From Candidatus Helarchaeota archaeon (GTDB lineage: Archaea > Asgardarchaeota > Lokiarchaeia > Helarchaeales > RDOG01), in the NCBI GenBank assembly GCA_029838215.1, contig JALGVI010000030.1:1-32422 (forward strand): a stretch of 32,422 nucleotides of DNA, read 5' to 3'. The translations under genes and the position numbers were made by a program. Positions within the stretch are counted from its first letter, which is position 1, and each line of letters begins with the position of its first letter. The notes beneath the pieces are model-generated. The model ran no database searches and had not been told where the DNA came from. It saw only the letters and a program-made list of their open reading frames with translations. Positions 25,340 through 32,422 of this stretch are shown here, piece by piece.

Positions 25340-25717
25340 TCATATAAGGTCAGGATACGCAGAGATCGTTATCGTGTAGGAGTAATCGCCCAAGTAAGTA
25401 ACGTTTACTACGATTGTTGCGATGAGAACAAATCCTACAGGAATGATTTCTTCATAGCTTCCAGCACCGTATGCTTCATAGACATTGACAGGTGTATAAG
25501 TGGAGTTTTTTATTTCAACGATGCATCCACTACAAGTCAATTCTACATGCAATTTGTTACGTGGCATGATCACGTACATCGCATATCCTTGTTCCACTCC
25601 AATTCCAGAACCTTGTCCCTGAAAAGTGTACTGATGCGGTATCAGTACTATGGTCGTGATCACGGTAATACTAACCAAAATTGCGATTATGATGGCGGCA
25701 GTTTTTTTCTTGCCCAT
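25340..25717 (-). CDS. Hypothetical single-pass membrane-anchored protein
   Basis: A 125-residue protein not recognised. A basic start (MGKKK) is followed by a hydrophobic helix at about 6-28, then an extracytoplasmic part with beta character, several N-x-T/S sequons (NSTY, NVTY) and a CSGC pair that could form a disulfide or bind metal. A second hydrophobic stretch (VGFVLIATIVVNVTYL) near 85-100 is more likely a buried beta strand than a helix. AGGTGG five bases before the ATG at 25717 supports this start over GTG 25726. It stands alone between GDH and a crotonase on the same strand. Confidence 0.65.
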   Translation of the reverse strand: MGKKKTAAIIIAILVSITVITTIVLIPHQYTFQGQGSGIGVEQGYAMYVIMPRNKLHVELTCSGCIVEIKNSTYTPVNVYEAYGAGSYEEIIPVGFVLIATIVVNVTYLGDYSYTITISAYPDLI

Positions 25718-25842
25718 TCCTTCCACCTAGCATTCGAATTCAGTTAAATCCGCTTGTGAAAATTCTGTTAACGAATCAATAAGAACTTGCTAATCTTGCC
25801 TATTAAATTTTAATATTGCGAATGGTATATAACGAAAATGTG

Positions 25843-26640
25843 TCATTTTCCAACAAAATTGGGCTTTTTTTTCTCGTTTAGAGCAAATACACCGATGCGA
25901 TAATCTTCAGTACCGGCTGATTCAACCTGTATTTGACGTTCCACTTCTAAGTGATCATCAAGACTTTTCGTGTAGGATTTCAAAAACAATTCTTTAGTTC
26001 TTGCATATGCAAGAGTCGGACCTTTTGCTAATCTTTCTGCGTGTTCAAGTGCAACTTTCTCTAGGTCTTCCGGTTTGACAACTTTATTGATAAGTCCCAA
26101 CTCGAGTAATTCTTGAGCGGAAATAATGTCGCCAAAGAAACAGAATTCAGCGGCTTTTGCCCATGGAACTTGTCGGGGTAGAAGAAACGTGCCACCGAAT
26201 CCAGGAATCAATGCAAGTTTGGAGAAGCTTTCAGCAAATCGAGCCTTATCTGAGGCGATGATGATATCGCAACATAGTGCCAAATTCATTCCGGCACCCA
26301 TTGCGTAACCGTTTACTGCCGCAACTATGGGTTTTGGAAACTTTCGGAGCTCATATCCAATGCCGTAAAGTAGTCGCGTAAGATCGTCCATGTATTCCTT
26401 TGAACGGTTTTTCTCAATTGATGCTTTCATTCCTTTAATATCTCCTCCTGCACTAAAACTCCGCCCAGAACCGGTAATCAGAAGGCATCTTACACCATCA
26501 TCATCTTTCAAATCATTTAAAATCTGAGTAAGTTCTTTTCCCGTATTAATGTCTAGCGGGTTTAACTTTTCCGTGTTAATGAAGCGAATGAGTGCAACGT
26601 CACTCGCCAATTTTTCAACAGATAAATTTTGAAATGTCAT
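25843..26640 (-). CDS. Enoyl-CoA hydratase/isomerase family protein (crotonase 1)
   Basis: A 265-residue crotonase-fold protein. Oxyanion-hole segments are GSGRSFSAGGDIKGM and GYAMGAGMNLALCCDIIIAS. The active-site stretch reads FAESFSKLALIPGFGGTFLLPR. The Glu of the usual PE pair is Ser, and the second acid (Glu164 of rat hydratase, Asp in PaaG) is Gly. The F-S-K..LIP..GG..LPR layout is that of PaaG-like isomerases. It probably acts on an acyl-CoA, but which reaction cannot be read. AGGTGA five bases before the ATG at 26640 fixes the start. It is divergent from crotonase 2, 100 bases away. Confidence 0.88.
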   Translation of the reverse strand: MTFQNLSVEKLASDVALIRFINTEKLNPLDINTGKELTQILNDLKDDDGVRCLLITGSGRSFSAGGDIKGMKASIEKNRSKEYMDDLTRLLYGIGYELRKFPKPIVAAVNGYAMGAGMNLALCCDIIIASDKARFAESFSKLALIPGFGGTFLLPRQVPWAKAAEFCFFGDIISAQELLELGLINKVVKPEDLEKVALEHAERLAKGPTLAYARTKELFLKSYTKSLDDHLEVERQIQVESAGTEDYRIGVFALNEKKKPNFVGK

Positions 26641-26742
26641 AAAATTCACCTGCATGATTTTTCATCAAAAATAAAGAAAAGTTTTTCTTAAAAAATCAAG
26701 GAATTACTTAACAAAGCCATTAATTTCATGTGAGGACTGATG

Positions 26743-27534
26743 ATGGATCTCAAGTATATTCAATACGAAAAGAAAGATGGAATCGCCACGATAACATTAA
26801 ATACGCCCAAGAATTTAAATGCTCTTAATGTTCCGACTTGTTCGGAATTACTCGAAGCCCTAACCGATTGTGAAAAAGACGAATCCATTCGTGCAGTGAT
26901 TTTTACAGGAGCTGGACGCATTTTTTCATCAGGTGGTAACATCAAGGAATTTAAGGACCACGTTGATAAGGGAACTTCTCCCAAATTGATTGGGGACATC
27001 ACGGGTGTCATGCACCCTTGTGCGGTGAAATTAGCCACCATGCCAAAACCAGTCATATGTAAGATAAAACACGGTGCTTATGGTGCAGGATTGAGTTTGG
27101 CTTTGGCTTGTGATCTCGTGTATGCATCAGACGATGCCATTCTTGACACGGCATTTTTCTCGGTGGGTTTGACGGTTGATGGCACGGGTACTTATTCAGT
27201 TCCGCGCATCATTGGAATCAAAAAAGCAAAAGAATTCTTCTGGTTAAAGAAGTTTTCCGCCATAGAAGCCGAAGAATGGGGACTCATAAATAAAGCCATT
27301 CCCATTGACGAAATAGATAAATTTGTTGATGACATCGCCAAAAGACTTGCTAATGGACCGACCTTGGCGATTGCCCGATCAAAAACATTATTGAATAAGA
27401 CGTTCCTGCAAACCATAGAACAACAGGGAGATGACGAGCGCACCTTTCAAATTGAGATCGCCGCTACAGACGATTTTGCAGAAGGTGTAAGAGCATTCTT
27501 GGAAAAAAGAGCTGCAAACTTCAAAGGAAAATAA
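26743..27534 (+). CDS. Enoyl-CoA hydratase/isomerase family protein (crotonase 2)
   Basis: A 263-residue crotonase-fold protein. Oxyanion-hole segments are GAGRIFSSGGNIKEF and GAYGAGLSLALACDLVYAS. The active-site stretch DTAFFSVGLTVDGTGTYSVPR keeps an Asp where PaaG-type isomerases have their catalytic Asp and lacks the PE glutamate of hydratases, so a delta-isomerase-like reaction is more likely than hydration (inference). Tandem ATG codons at 26740 and 26743; GAGG seven bases before the second favours it. It converges with the PHP gene, the two stops being 16 bases apart around a T-run. Confidence 0.88.
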   Translation: MDLKYIQYEKKDGIATITLNTPKNLNALNVPTCSELLEALTDCEKDESIRAVIFTGAGRIFSSGGNIKEFKDHVDKGTSPKLIGDITGVMHPCAVKLATMPKPVICKIKHGAYGAGLSLALACDLVYASDDAILDTAFFSVGLTVDGTGTYSVPRIIGIKKAKEFFWLKKFSAIEAEEWGLINKAIPIDEIDKFVDDIAKRLANGPTLAIARSKTLLNKTFLQTIEQQGDDERTFQIEIAATDDFAEGVRAFLEKRAANFKGK

Positions 27535-27542
27535 TAAAGCTC

Positions 27543-27556
27543 CGTTTTTTTTATTT
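27543..27556. terminator. T-run between convergent genes
   Basis: TTTTTTTTATTTTA lies at the junction of crotonase 2 and the PHP gene and could end plus-strand transcription. Confidence 0.35.
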
Positions 27557-28771
27557 TAATTGATTTTTTCGTGCCTTTATCGAATGGATCATGTAATTTA
27601 ATTTCATCAATGAGTTTACGGCTTTCATTACAAGGACAATCTTTGAGTTGGTAAAGGCATTATTTTCGTATTCTTTTATCGTTCTCCGTGCGACCTTGAG
27701 CATGGCATCCAAAGCTTCTTCTTGGTTGGCTCCAAAATTCCAGCGTGGGTTCAGGCACGGAATGGTTTTTCGTTTTCGTAATAAAGTCCGGAAATCTTCT
27801 AAATCTTCCAATGGTCTTGAAAGGCATGTAGAGCCAGAACCGATTAATCGCATGTCATGAGCGTCCGAGTTTGCCACGGCGGGCAGGTTCCATTTTTTAC
27901 CAAATCGATCAGCCATCCAGTTGAAATAGCCCATGAGAAGAAGTAGTTTTCCGAATAGATTGCTGTGAGGCATTTCTGAAGCATGTTGGATGAAGAAGTC
28001 ATCAAAAATCAAGCCAGTCGATAAATTTATTGTTTCAAAACCATCGGCTTTTCTCCATGCTTCCAGATTTGCATCCTTATCAATTGTCGTGATTTGGCAA
28101 CCAGAAGGACCAAATGGATGCGGTAAGATAACGAGTCCCCCTTCCTCATGAACTTTCTCAATGAATTCTGCTGGCGGCATCAATCCGATTTTGGCCGTTC
28201 CACCCAATTTCGTGATGAAATCTCGAGGAATGCCCAGTGCCAAGATCTCGCGGTCAAACCGATCCCCTTTTTCCCTGTGACCCGTGTTAAATTCAGATCC
28301 AGAAAATACAATAAAGTGCTCGGGAAGCTTGCCGTTCTTCTTAAATTCATTTATCTTATCAACGAATTGCCACGATGCTTCCAAGCACTTGTCATTGGGG
28401 ATAAACCGTCCGTTCTCCGTAAACAGGGAATGATCCGTGAGTGAAATCCCATCAAGAAAGAGTCGCCCCTTATAATGAGTCCCTGCTAGATATTTAGCGA
28501 TATTTTCTATAGAATCGTGACCATCTGAAACGGAAGAATGCACGTGATTATCGTAATAAAATCCATTCACGTCAGGGCAGGAGTATGGATAGATATCTTG
28601 AGCCGCAGAGAGATATTTTAGAAAAAAGAGGGTTAATTGAGGAAGCTTTGCATACGGAGGAAGCCGCCTGTTCACGCGGAAATCTAAAAGATTCCATAGT
28701 CGTTTTGGCATTGGGAAATAATCGTCATTAATCTCGGGATTTGTTCGATATTTCTTAAAGACAGATGGCAT
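27551..28771 (-). CDS. PHP-domain metal-dependent phosphoesterase
   Basis: A 406-residue protein with the PHP metal-binding motifs in order: DNHVHSSVSDG at about 74 (H-x-H), SLTDHS at about 110, a Glu in GSEFNTGH, ILPHPFGPSG, and the C-terminal NSDAHD. PHP proteins are trinuclear-metal phosphoesterases, including histidinol phosphatase and polymerase proofreading domains; here there is no polymerase domain, so it is a stand-alone hydrolase of unknown substrate. A C-terminal helical tail follows. It lies 24 bases downstream of crotonase 3 on the same strand, suggesting a two-gene operon. Confidence 0.86.
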   Translation of the reverse strand: MPSVFKKYRTNPEINDDYFPMPKRLWNLLDFRVNRRLPPYAKLPQLTLFFLKYLSAAQDIYPYSCPDVNGFYYDNHVHSSVSDGHDSIENIAKYLAGTHYKGRLFLDGISLTDHSLFTENGRFIPNDKCLEASWQFVDKINEFKKNGKLPEHFIVFSGSEFNTGHREKGDRFDREILALGIPRDFITKLGGTAKIGLMPPAEFIEKVHEEGGLVILPHPFGPSGCQITTIDKDANLEAWRKADGFETINLSTGLIFDDFFIQHASEMPHSNLFGKLLLLMGYFNWMADRFGKKWNLPAVANSDAHDMRLIGSGSTCLSRPLEDLEDFRTLLRKRKTIPCLNPRWNFGANQEEALDAMLKVARRTIKEYENNAFTNSKIVLVMKAVNSLMKLNYMIHSIKARKNQLK

Positions 28772-28795
28772 GCGATCACTGGTAAAAATTTTAGA

Positions 28796-29581
28796 TTAGA
28801 AAAAGCTCTCGTCAAGATATTTTTCCTTGAGTTTCTGGAGTAAATCTTTCTTTTCTTTACCCCTAGATTGAACCACTTCGAGTGCCTCATTTTCGATGGA
28901 CATTCCTTCAGCCAATCCCACGGAAGCACACTTGTCAAATACGGTTAATATTGACGACATCACGGTGGAATCCATTGAACCCAATTTTCGTGCAAGTTCC
29001 ATTCCTGCATTTTCCATTTCTTCTTTAGTATCGAACAATTGATCGATGAGACCCATTTTTTCTGCTAAGGGCACTTTAATCTTGTCTCCCGTGCACAGGA
29101 TGAATTTGGCATCAGATGGTTTTCGGACTATTTTCGAAGTAATCGTCATCCCTCCGTGTGTTGGAAACATGAATTTATATTTAATTTCAGGGAGTGAAAA
29201 CACCACATCTTTAGTACAATATCTGAAATCACAAGCGAAGGTCACGAGACATCCAATTCCAATGGCATATCCGTGCACTAAAGCGATTTTTGGCACGGGA
29301 AAGTTATAGAGAAGTCCCATGAATTCTTGTCCAGTGTTCAAGAATACATCAACATTTCCAGATTCTTTTAAATCAAATCCTGCACTGAATGCACGATTTC
29401 CACTTCCACGAATGACAATCACGCGGACTTTTGGATCTTTTTTAAGTTCAAGAAGTGCATCACGAAATAGCATGACTTGCTCACTATCAAAGAGATTCAT
29501 GTCTCCATTCGAGAGTGTAATTAATGCAATTCTTTTGATTCTTTCTACAATCACTTTTTTGTTTGGGTAATTATCACTCAT
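28796..29581 (-). CDS. Enoyl-CoA hydratase/isomerase family protein (crotonase 3)
   Basis: A 261-residue crotonase-fold protein. Oxyanion-hole segments are GSGNRAFSAGFDLKES and GYAIGIGCLVTFACDFRY. The active-site stretch FSLPEIKYKFMFPTHGGMT keeps the Glu of the PE pair (Glu144 of rat hydratase) but not the second Glu. It is thus different again from crotonases 1 and 2. The C-terminal part ends with KDLLQKLKEKYLDESFF. It leads the probable operon with the PHP gene. No strong Shine-Dalgarno sequence precedes the ATG. Confidence 0.87.
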   Translation of the reverse strand: MSDNYPNKKVIVERIKRIALITLSNGDMNLFDSEQVMLFRDALLELKKDPKVRVIVIRGSGNRAFSAGFDLKESGNVDVFLNTGQEFMGLLYNFPVPKIALVHGYAIGIGCLVTFACDFRYCTKDVVFSLPEIKYKFMFPTHGGMTITSKIVRKPSDAKFILCTGDKIKVPLAEKMGLIDQLFDTKEEMENAGMELARKLGSMDSTVMSSILTVFDKCASVGLAEGMSIENEALEVVQSRGKEKKDLLQKLKEKYLDESFF

Positions 29582-29775
29582 GTTGCTAAACCACTGATGA
29601 TTAACCTTTTTTCAACCGACATCCGTGATTAATTTTTAGATTCAAATATATTTTCTTCAAATAACAAATTTTTTCAAAATTATAAAGATATTTATACAAA
29701 ATTAGACAGAAGCGATAACGTGGCATGTCTTTTTTGGGTATAAACAAGCCGAAAAGAAAAAAAAGAAAGAATATA

Positions 29776-30183
29776 TCACTTCGGACCTCGGACATTCATG
29801 ATTTTTCGTTGTCCCATGACATCCCAGTATTCTACTGTTGCGCCTTCCACGATCTTCTTGGAGAGATCGTCATCCTGAGGCATGTCGATTTCAAATGTCT
29901 CGTATGTTTCATTATCGGTCAACATTATCGTACTTCCCATAATTGCAGTAATAAGGGCTTGATTTTTTTCAATGATGGGCACGTCGACATTTGCATGGCT
30001 AGGGAACGTCAAACTTCTCTTATTACCATCAAATAGACCAACACATACGACTCGGCATTTTGCATGTCCGTGTTTGCCTGATTTTGAAACATCAACAGAA
30101 ACCACCTTGCACGGTTCGCCATTAACCAAGATATATTTCCCAGATTTCAATGCCCCTGCATGAGTACTCATCTTTGACAACAT
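29776..30183 (-). CDS. eif5A: Translation factor aIF5A
   Basis: A 135-residue homologue of eIF5A/EF-P, which binds the ribosomal E site and helps peptide-bond formation at difficult sequences. GKYILVNGEPCKVVSVD, then SKSGKHGHAKCR with the hypusine-accepting Lys in GKHG (K37 from this start), begins the N-terminal SH3-like domain; the C-terminal OB fold includes ETYETFEIDMP and VEYWDVMGQRKI. The modifying deoxyhypusine synthase is not in the window. Start is ambiguous: GTG 30189, ATG 30183 or ATG 30171 (MSTHAGALKSG); AGGTG sits close to the first two. A TATA-like ATTATAATTAATAG lies upstream on the minus strand near 30217-30231. Confidence 0.95.
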   Translation of the reverse strand: MLSKMSTHAGALKSGKYILVNGEPCKVVSVDVSKSGKHGHAKCRVVCVGLFDGNKRSLTFPSHANVDVPIIEKNQALITAIMGSTIMLTDNETYETFEIDMPQDDDLSKKIVEGATVEYWDVMGQRKIMNVRGPK

Positions 30184-30474
30184 AAACACCTAAATTCTTT
30201 TCAATAATATTTGTCGAGTCTATTAATTATAATTACTTCTTATCAAGGAATTAATAAGGATTTAATAAAAAATTCGACATGTAGGATTTTTCAATTTAGA
30301 CGTGAAAAGGAATGAAAGAAATGAGATGAGACCCAAAATATTTCGAATTACGAATGAATTAGTGATTTTAAAAGGAGAATGAAGTCTTAGACCTGAAGAA
30401 ATCGGTAGTATTGAAAGAGTTTTCATGATAAAAAAGTTTAAGATTTTAATTTTAAACCTATATTTGAAATTTTT

Positions 30475-31377
30475 ATGAAGATTTTGGCGATCGTTAACTA
30501 TAGTGAATCACTCATGGAGAAAGCCGAATTAATCGAATTGCTCAAGACACGAGAGGAGTTTGTCAAGTGTTGTGGAAGAGATTTTACTCTCAACTTGATT
30601 TCAGACAAGTATAATTTAGTGTATAATGTCAAGGAACACGAAGATCTTCATATAAAAGTAGGATTAAGAGGATGGGGTCAATTCGAGTGGGAAATCATCA
30701 AAATCCTACACGAAAAGAAATATGTGGTGCCAGAACCGATATGTTTCATCCCTATCAGGAAGCACCATAATAATAATTGGGCTTTTGGTTCCTTGGAGCA
30801 AGTGGATGGTGTCCTAATATGCCGTTCTATCAGGGGTACGGATTTGTGGCAGTCCTTTTCTCTTGAGAATCTTCGAAAAGTCATTGAGCTTCTAAGAAAA
30901 GTCCATGCTGATGATTCAATTCGCGTTCCACTGATCGAGAATTATAAAAAGGCCGAAATCATGAGAGGTTTACATTATGCAAAACAATTCGATTTTGGAA
31001 CGTTTAGGGATGCTCTCTTTAAGAAGTTAAAGCATTATGATACGATATCGCTGAAAAAGCGTTTTATTCACGGTGATGCACGACCAGATCACTTTATTTT
31101 TACTAATGGAAATATCGGAATGATCGATTTCGAAGGTGCCTGCATGGGAGATCCCATTAAGGATTTTGGGACGCTAATTGCAGAGCTTTTAAACGGAGAC
31201 ATCGAACTAAATAATTTACAGGGATTAATATTTGAAGATTCATTTACGCCCGAGATTAAAGAAAGATTTGAGTTTTTCATGATACGGAGACTTTTGGTAA
31301 AAATGAAATATGAAAACTCGGTTAGTGCTAAATCAATAATAATAAACATACTTTCAGATAATTTTGACATATATTAG
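30475..31377 (+). CDS. APH/choline-kinase-like phosphotransferase
   Basis: A 300-residue protein with a protein-kinase-like fold. HIKVGLRGWGQFEWEI gives an N-lobe Lys and helix C Glu (K61 and E71/E73). The catalytic loop is FIHGDARPDHFIFT: H199, D201, but the usual metal-binding Asn of HGDxxxxN is His206. The metal-binding Asp is D218 in GMIDFEGACMGDP, as in aminoglycoside and choline kinases. It should phosphorylate a small molecule or protein, substrate unknown. No Shine-Dalgarno precedes the ATG and a TATA-like stretch lies shortly upstream, so a leaderless transcript is likely. Nob1 follows after 17 bases, suggesting an operon. Confidence 0.82.
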   Translation: MKILAIVNYSESLMEKAELIELLKTREEFVKCCGRDFTLNLISDKYNLVYNVKEHEDLHIKVGLRGWGQFEWEIIKILHEKKYVVPEPICFIPIRKHHNNNWAFGSLEQVDGVLICRSIRGTDLWQSFSLENLRKVIELLRKVHADDSIRVPLIENYKKAEIMRGLHYAKQFDFGTFRDALFKKLKHYDTISLKKRFIHGDARPDHFIFTNGNIGMIDFEGACMGDPIKDFGTLIAELLNGDIELNNLQGLIFEDSFTPEIKERFEFFMIRRLLVKMKYENSVSAKSIIINILSDNFDIY

Positions 31378-31394
31378 TTGGAGAACACGGGGAT

Positions 31395-31904
31395 TTGACT
31401 ACAAAAAAATACGTGTTAGATACTTCTGCGTTTCTTGGAGGAATTGACCCAAATATTCTTATAGGGATTGAACTTTTTACGGTCCCTGATGTGATCAAAG
31501 AGATAAAAACACGGCATGTCAGGGAAAAAGTCGACCTTGCAATCAAACTTGGACGGCTAAAGTTACTTGAACCAAGAGAAGATGACATCAAGATTATTTC
31601 AAGGGCGTGTGAGGAAACAGGAGACTTGAAATCGTTATCAACGGTAGATAAACTAGTTCTTGCCCTGACCTTGAGATTAAAGAATGAAGGAGAAAATCCA
31701 GTTTTATTAACAGATGATTATTCAATGCAGAACGTAGCGACTGCTTTAAAAATAGAATATAAAGCAATACAGGAAAAGGGAATTAAAAAGTTTTTGAAAT
31801 GGACAATTTATTGTCCCGGTTGCAATAAGAAATTTCCACCAGACACGAAATTAACTACGTGTGATGAATGCAATACGGAACTAAAACGTTTTAGCAGCGA
31901 GTAA
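31395..31904 (+). CDS. nob1: rRNA maturation endonuclease Nob1
   Basis: A 169-residue protein combining a PIN nuclease domain and a zinc ribbon. PIN acids are D9 in YVLDTSAFLGG, the Glu in VIKEIKT, D84-like Asp in LSTVDKLVLAL and D106-like Asp in LLTDDYSMQNVA. The C-terminal ribbon is CPGCNKKFP and CDECNTELKR. Nob1 cuts the 3' end of precursor 16S/18S rRNA during small-subunit maturation. The start is TTG, with GGGGA just before it; no ATG is available in frame upstream. It follows the phosphotransferase gene in a likely operon, reminiscent of kinase-Nob1 partnership in ribosome assembly (Rio kinases), although the upstream gene is APH-like and not Rio. Confidence 0.93.
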   Translation: MTTKKYVLDTSAFLGGIDPNILIGIELFTVPDVIKEIKTRHVREKVDLAIKLGRLKLLEPREDDIKIISRACEETGDLKSLSTVDKLVLALTLRLKNEGENPVLLTDDYSMQNVATALKIEYKAIQEKGIKKFLKWTIYCPGCNKKFPPDTKLTTCDECNTELKRFSSE

Positions 31905-31958
31905 TATTCATGCATGGGAGTAATAATTGCGCCGATCTTTTCCGTACTCGCGGAGATT

Positions 31959-31980
31959 CTTAATTTCGGGATGAAATAAG
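31959..31980 (+). terminator. Small hairpin downstream of nob1
   Basis: CTTAATTTC and GAAATAAG pair with one bulge around a five-base loop, 55 bases after the nob1 stop. It may be a transcript-end structure, but no T-run follows closely. Confidence 0.25.
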
Positions 31981-32110
31981 AGATTTATTCGAAACCACTT
32001 CTACATGATCTTGTCAAAATAATGAGCCATTGAAGTTCTTGGTTTAATCATGTTCGGATCAATATCAAGTTTTTTAGTTATTAATTATCTTAGTTCTATT
32101 GGTGAGTGAA

Positions 32111-32287
32111 ATGAGTCCGATAGAAGTTACGTGTAAGAAGTGCGGTACGATTTTTCATGCACTTCTAGAGCAAATAGGGCATTTAACCTGTCCAAAATGT
32201 GGTGAAACAAAAGCATTTACAGTAATCCACAATTACGTGCCGTCAGAGCCGCTTTATGCCCCGGAGATTCCTCTTTATTTCGATTAA
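32111..32287 (+). CDS. Small zinc-ribbon protein
   Basis: A 58-residue protein with CKKCGTIFHALLEQIGHLTCPKCG, a four-cysteine zinc ribbon spanning about residues 8-31, then a short non-conserved tail. Such mini-ribbons are common in archaea, often of unknown role in RNA or protein binding. GGTGA five bases before the ATG at 32111 supports this start over TTG 32099. It is separated from nob1 by about 200 bases. Confidence 0.75.
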   Translation: MSPIEVTCKKCGTIFHALLEQIGHLTCPKCGETKAFTVIHNYVPSEPLYAPEIPLYFD

Positions 32288-32302
32288 TTTTTTCTTTTTT
32301 GT
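32288..32302 (+). terminator. T-rich terminator tract after zinc-ribbon gene
   Basis: A T-run broken by single C and G bases starts immediately after the stop. Confidence 0.45.
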
Positions 32303-32330
32303 TTAATTAGAGAATTTTCAATTTCCCATG

Positions 32331-32350
32331 ACCGACAAAAATATATAAAT
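32331..32350 (+). promoter_or_regulatory. Strong BRE/TATA promoter facing out of the window
   Basis: ACCGACAAAAATATATAAAT combines a BRE-like start with a TATA box. Transcription would begin near 32375 and read rightward out of the window into an unseen gene. Confidence 0.5.
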
Positions 32351-32422
32351 CTAACTGCTTTTTCCAAAATCTCCTAGACCGTAAGAGATATAAAGGTTTG
32401 AGAGAACTATAGACCGGTCAAT

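Noticed and set aside
25331..25747. A 138-codon plus-strand open frame
   Set aside because: Antisense to the membrane-anchored protein at 25340-25717, which has a signal anchor and a ribosome-binding site; the plus frame shows no family features.

Overview
The window looks like a piece of an AT-rich Asgard (Promethearchaeota) archaeal chromosome. Clearly archaeal information-processing genes (RpoK/Rpb6, aIF5A, Nob1, a NatA-type acetyltransferase) sit among eukaryote-like signature genes: three Ras/Rab-type small GTPases and two JAMM/MPN (Rpn11-like) metalloproteases, one of them fused to TPR repeats and winged-helix modules. I cannot fix the class from sequence alone. I see no CRISPR array, insertion sequence, rRNA or convincing tRNA; gene order looks like stable chromosome.

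Left part (1-6.9 kb): a membrane-anchored secreted-domain protein, a zinc-finger protein whose start is disrupted, a JAMM protease with a lysine-rich tail, a GNAT enzyme, RpoK with a long lysine-rich N-terminus, then a minus-strand pair encoding a small GTPase and a TPR-JAMM-winged-helix protein, and a RimI/Naa10-like acetyltransferase. Positions 7-13.6 kb: an M50 intramembrane protease, two small GTPases sharing an unusual C-terminal domain, a membrane transglutaminase-like protein in an apparent operon with one of them, a DUF457-like membrane protein, an ATP-grasp ligase and a small cysteine-containing protein.

Middle part (14-18.3 kb) is an ammonium/nitrogen block: a bacterial-type NADP-dependent-looking glutamate dehydrogenase, ammonia-dependent NAD synthetase and type I glutamine synthetase, with repeats in their upstream regions. 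A second glutamate dehydrogenase of the common archaeal class lies at 24-25.2 kb beside an Lrp/AsnC regulator. Positions 18.3-23.2 kb hold a CPBP membrane protease, an acyl-CoA synthetase with a large insertion, and an M28 peptidase with membrane segments inserted in its catalytic domain.

Right part (25.3-32.4 kb): three divergent crotonase-fold enzymes (probably acyl-CoA metabolism together with the acyl-CoA synthetase), a PHP-domain phosphoesterase, aIF5A, an APH/choline-kinase-like phosphotransferase directly upstream of the rRNA-maturation nuclease Nob1, and a small zinc-ribbon protein. Many starts are supported by Shine-Dalgarno-like GGAGG/GGTGA sequences, several gene ends are followed by T-rich tracts typical of archaeal termination, and a few TATA/BRE-like promoters are visible.

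The most notable points are the GTPase + TPR-JAMM operon, the pair of GTPases with a shared C-terminal domain flanking a transglutaminase-like membrane protein, two evolutionary classes of glutamate dehydrogenase, and the unusual domain insertions in the acyl-CoA synthetase and the M28 peptidase.
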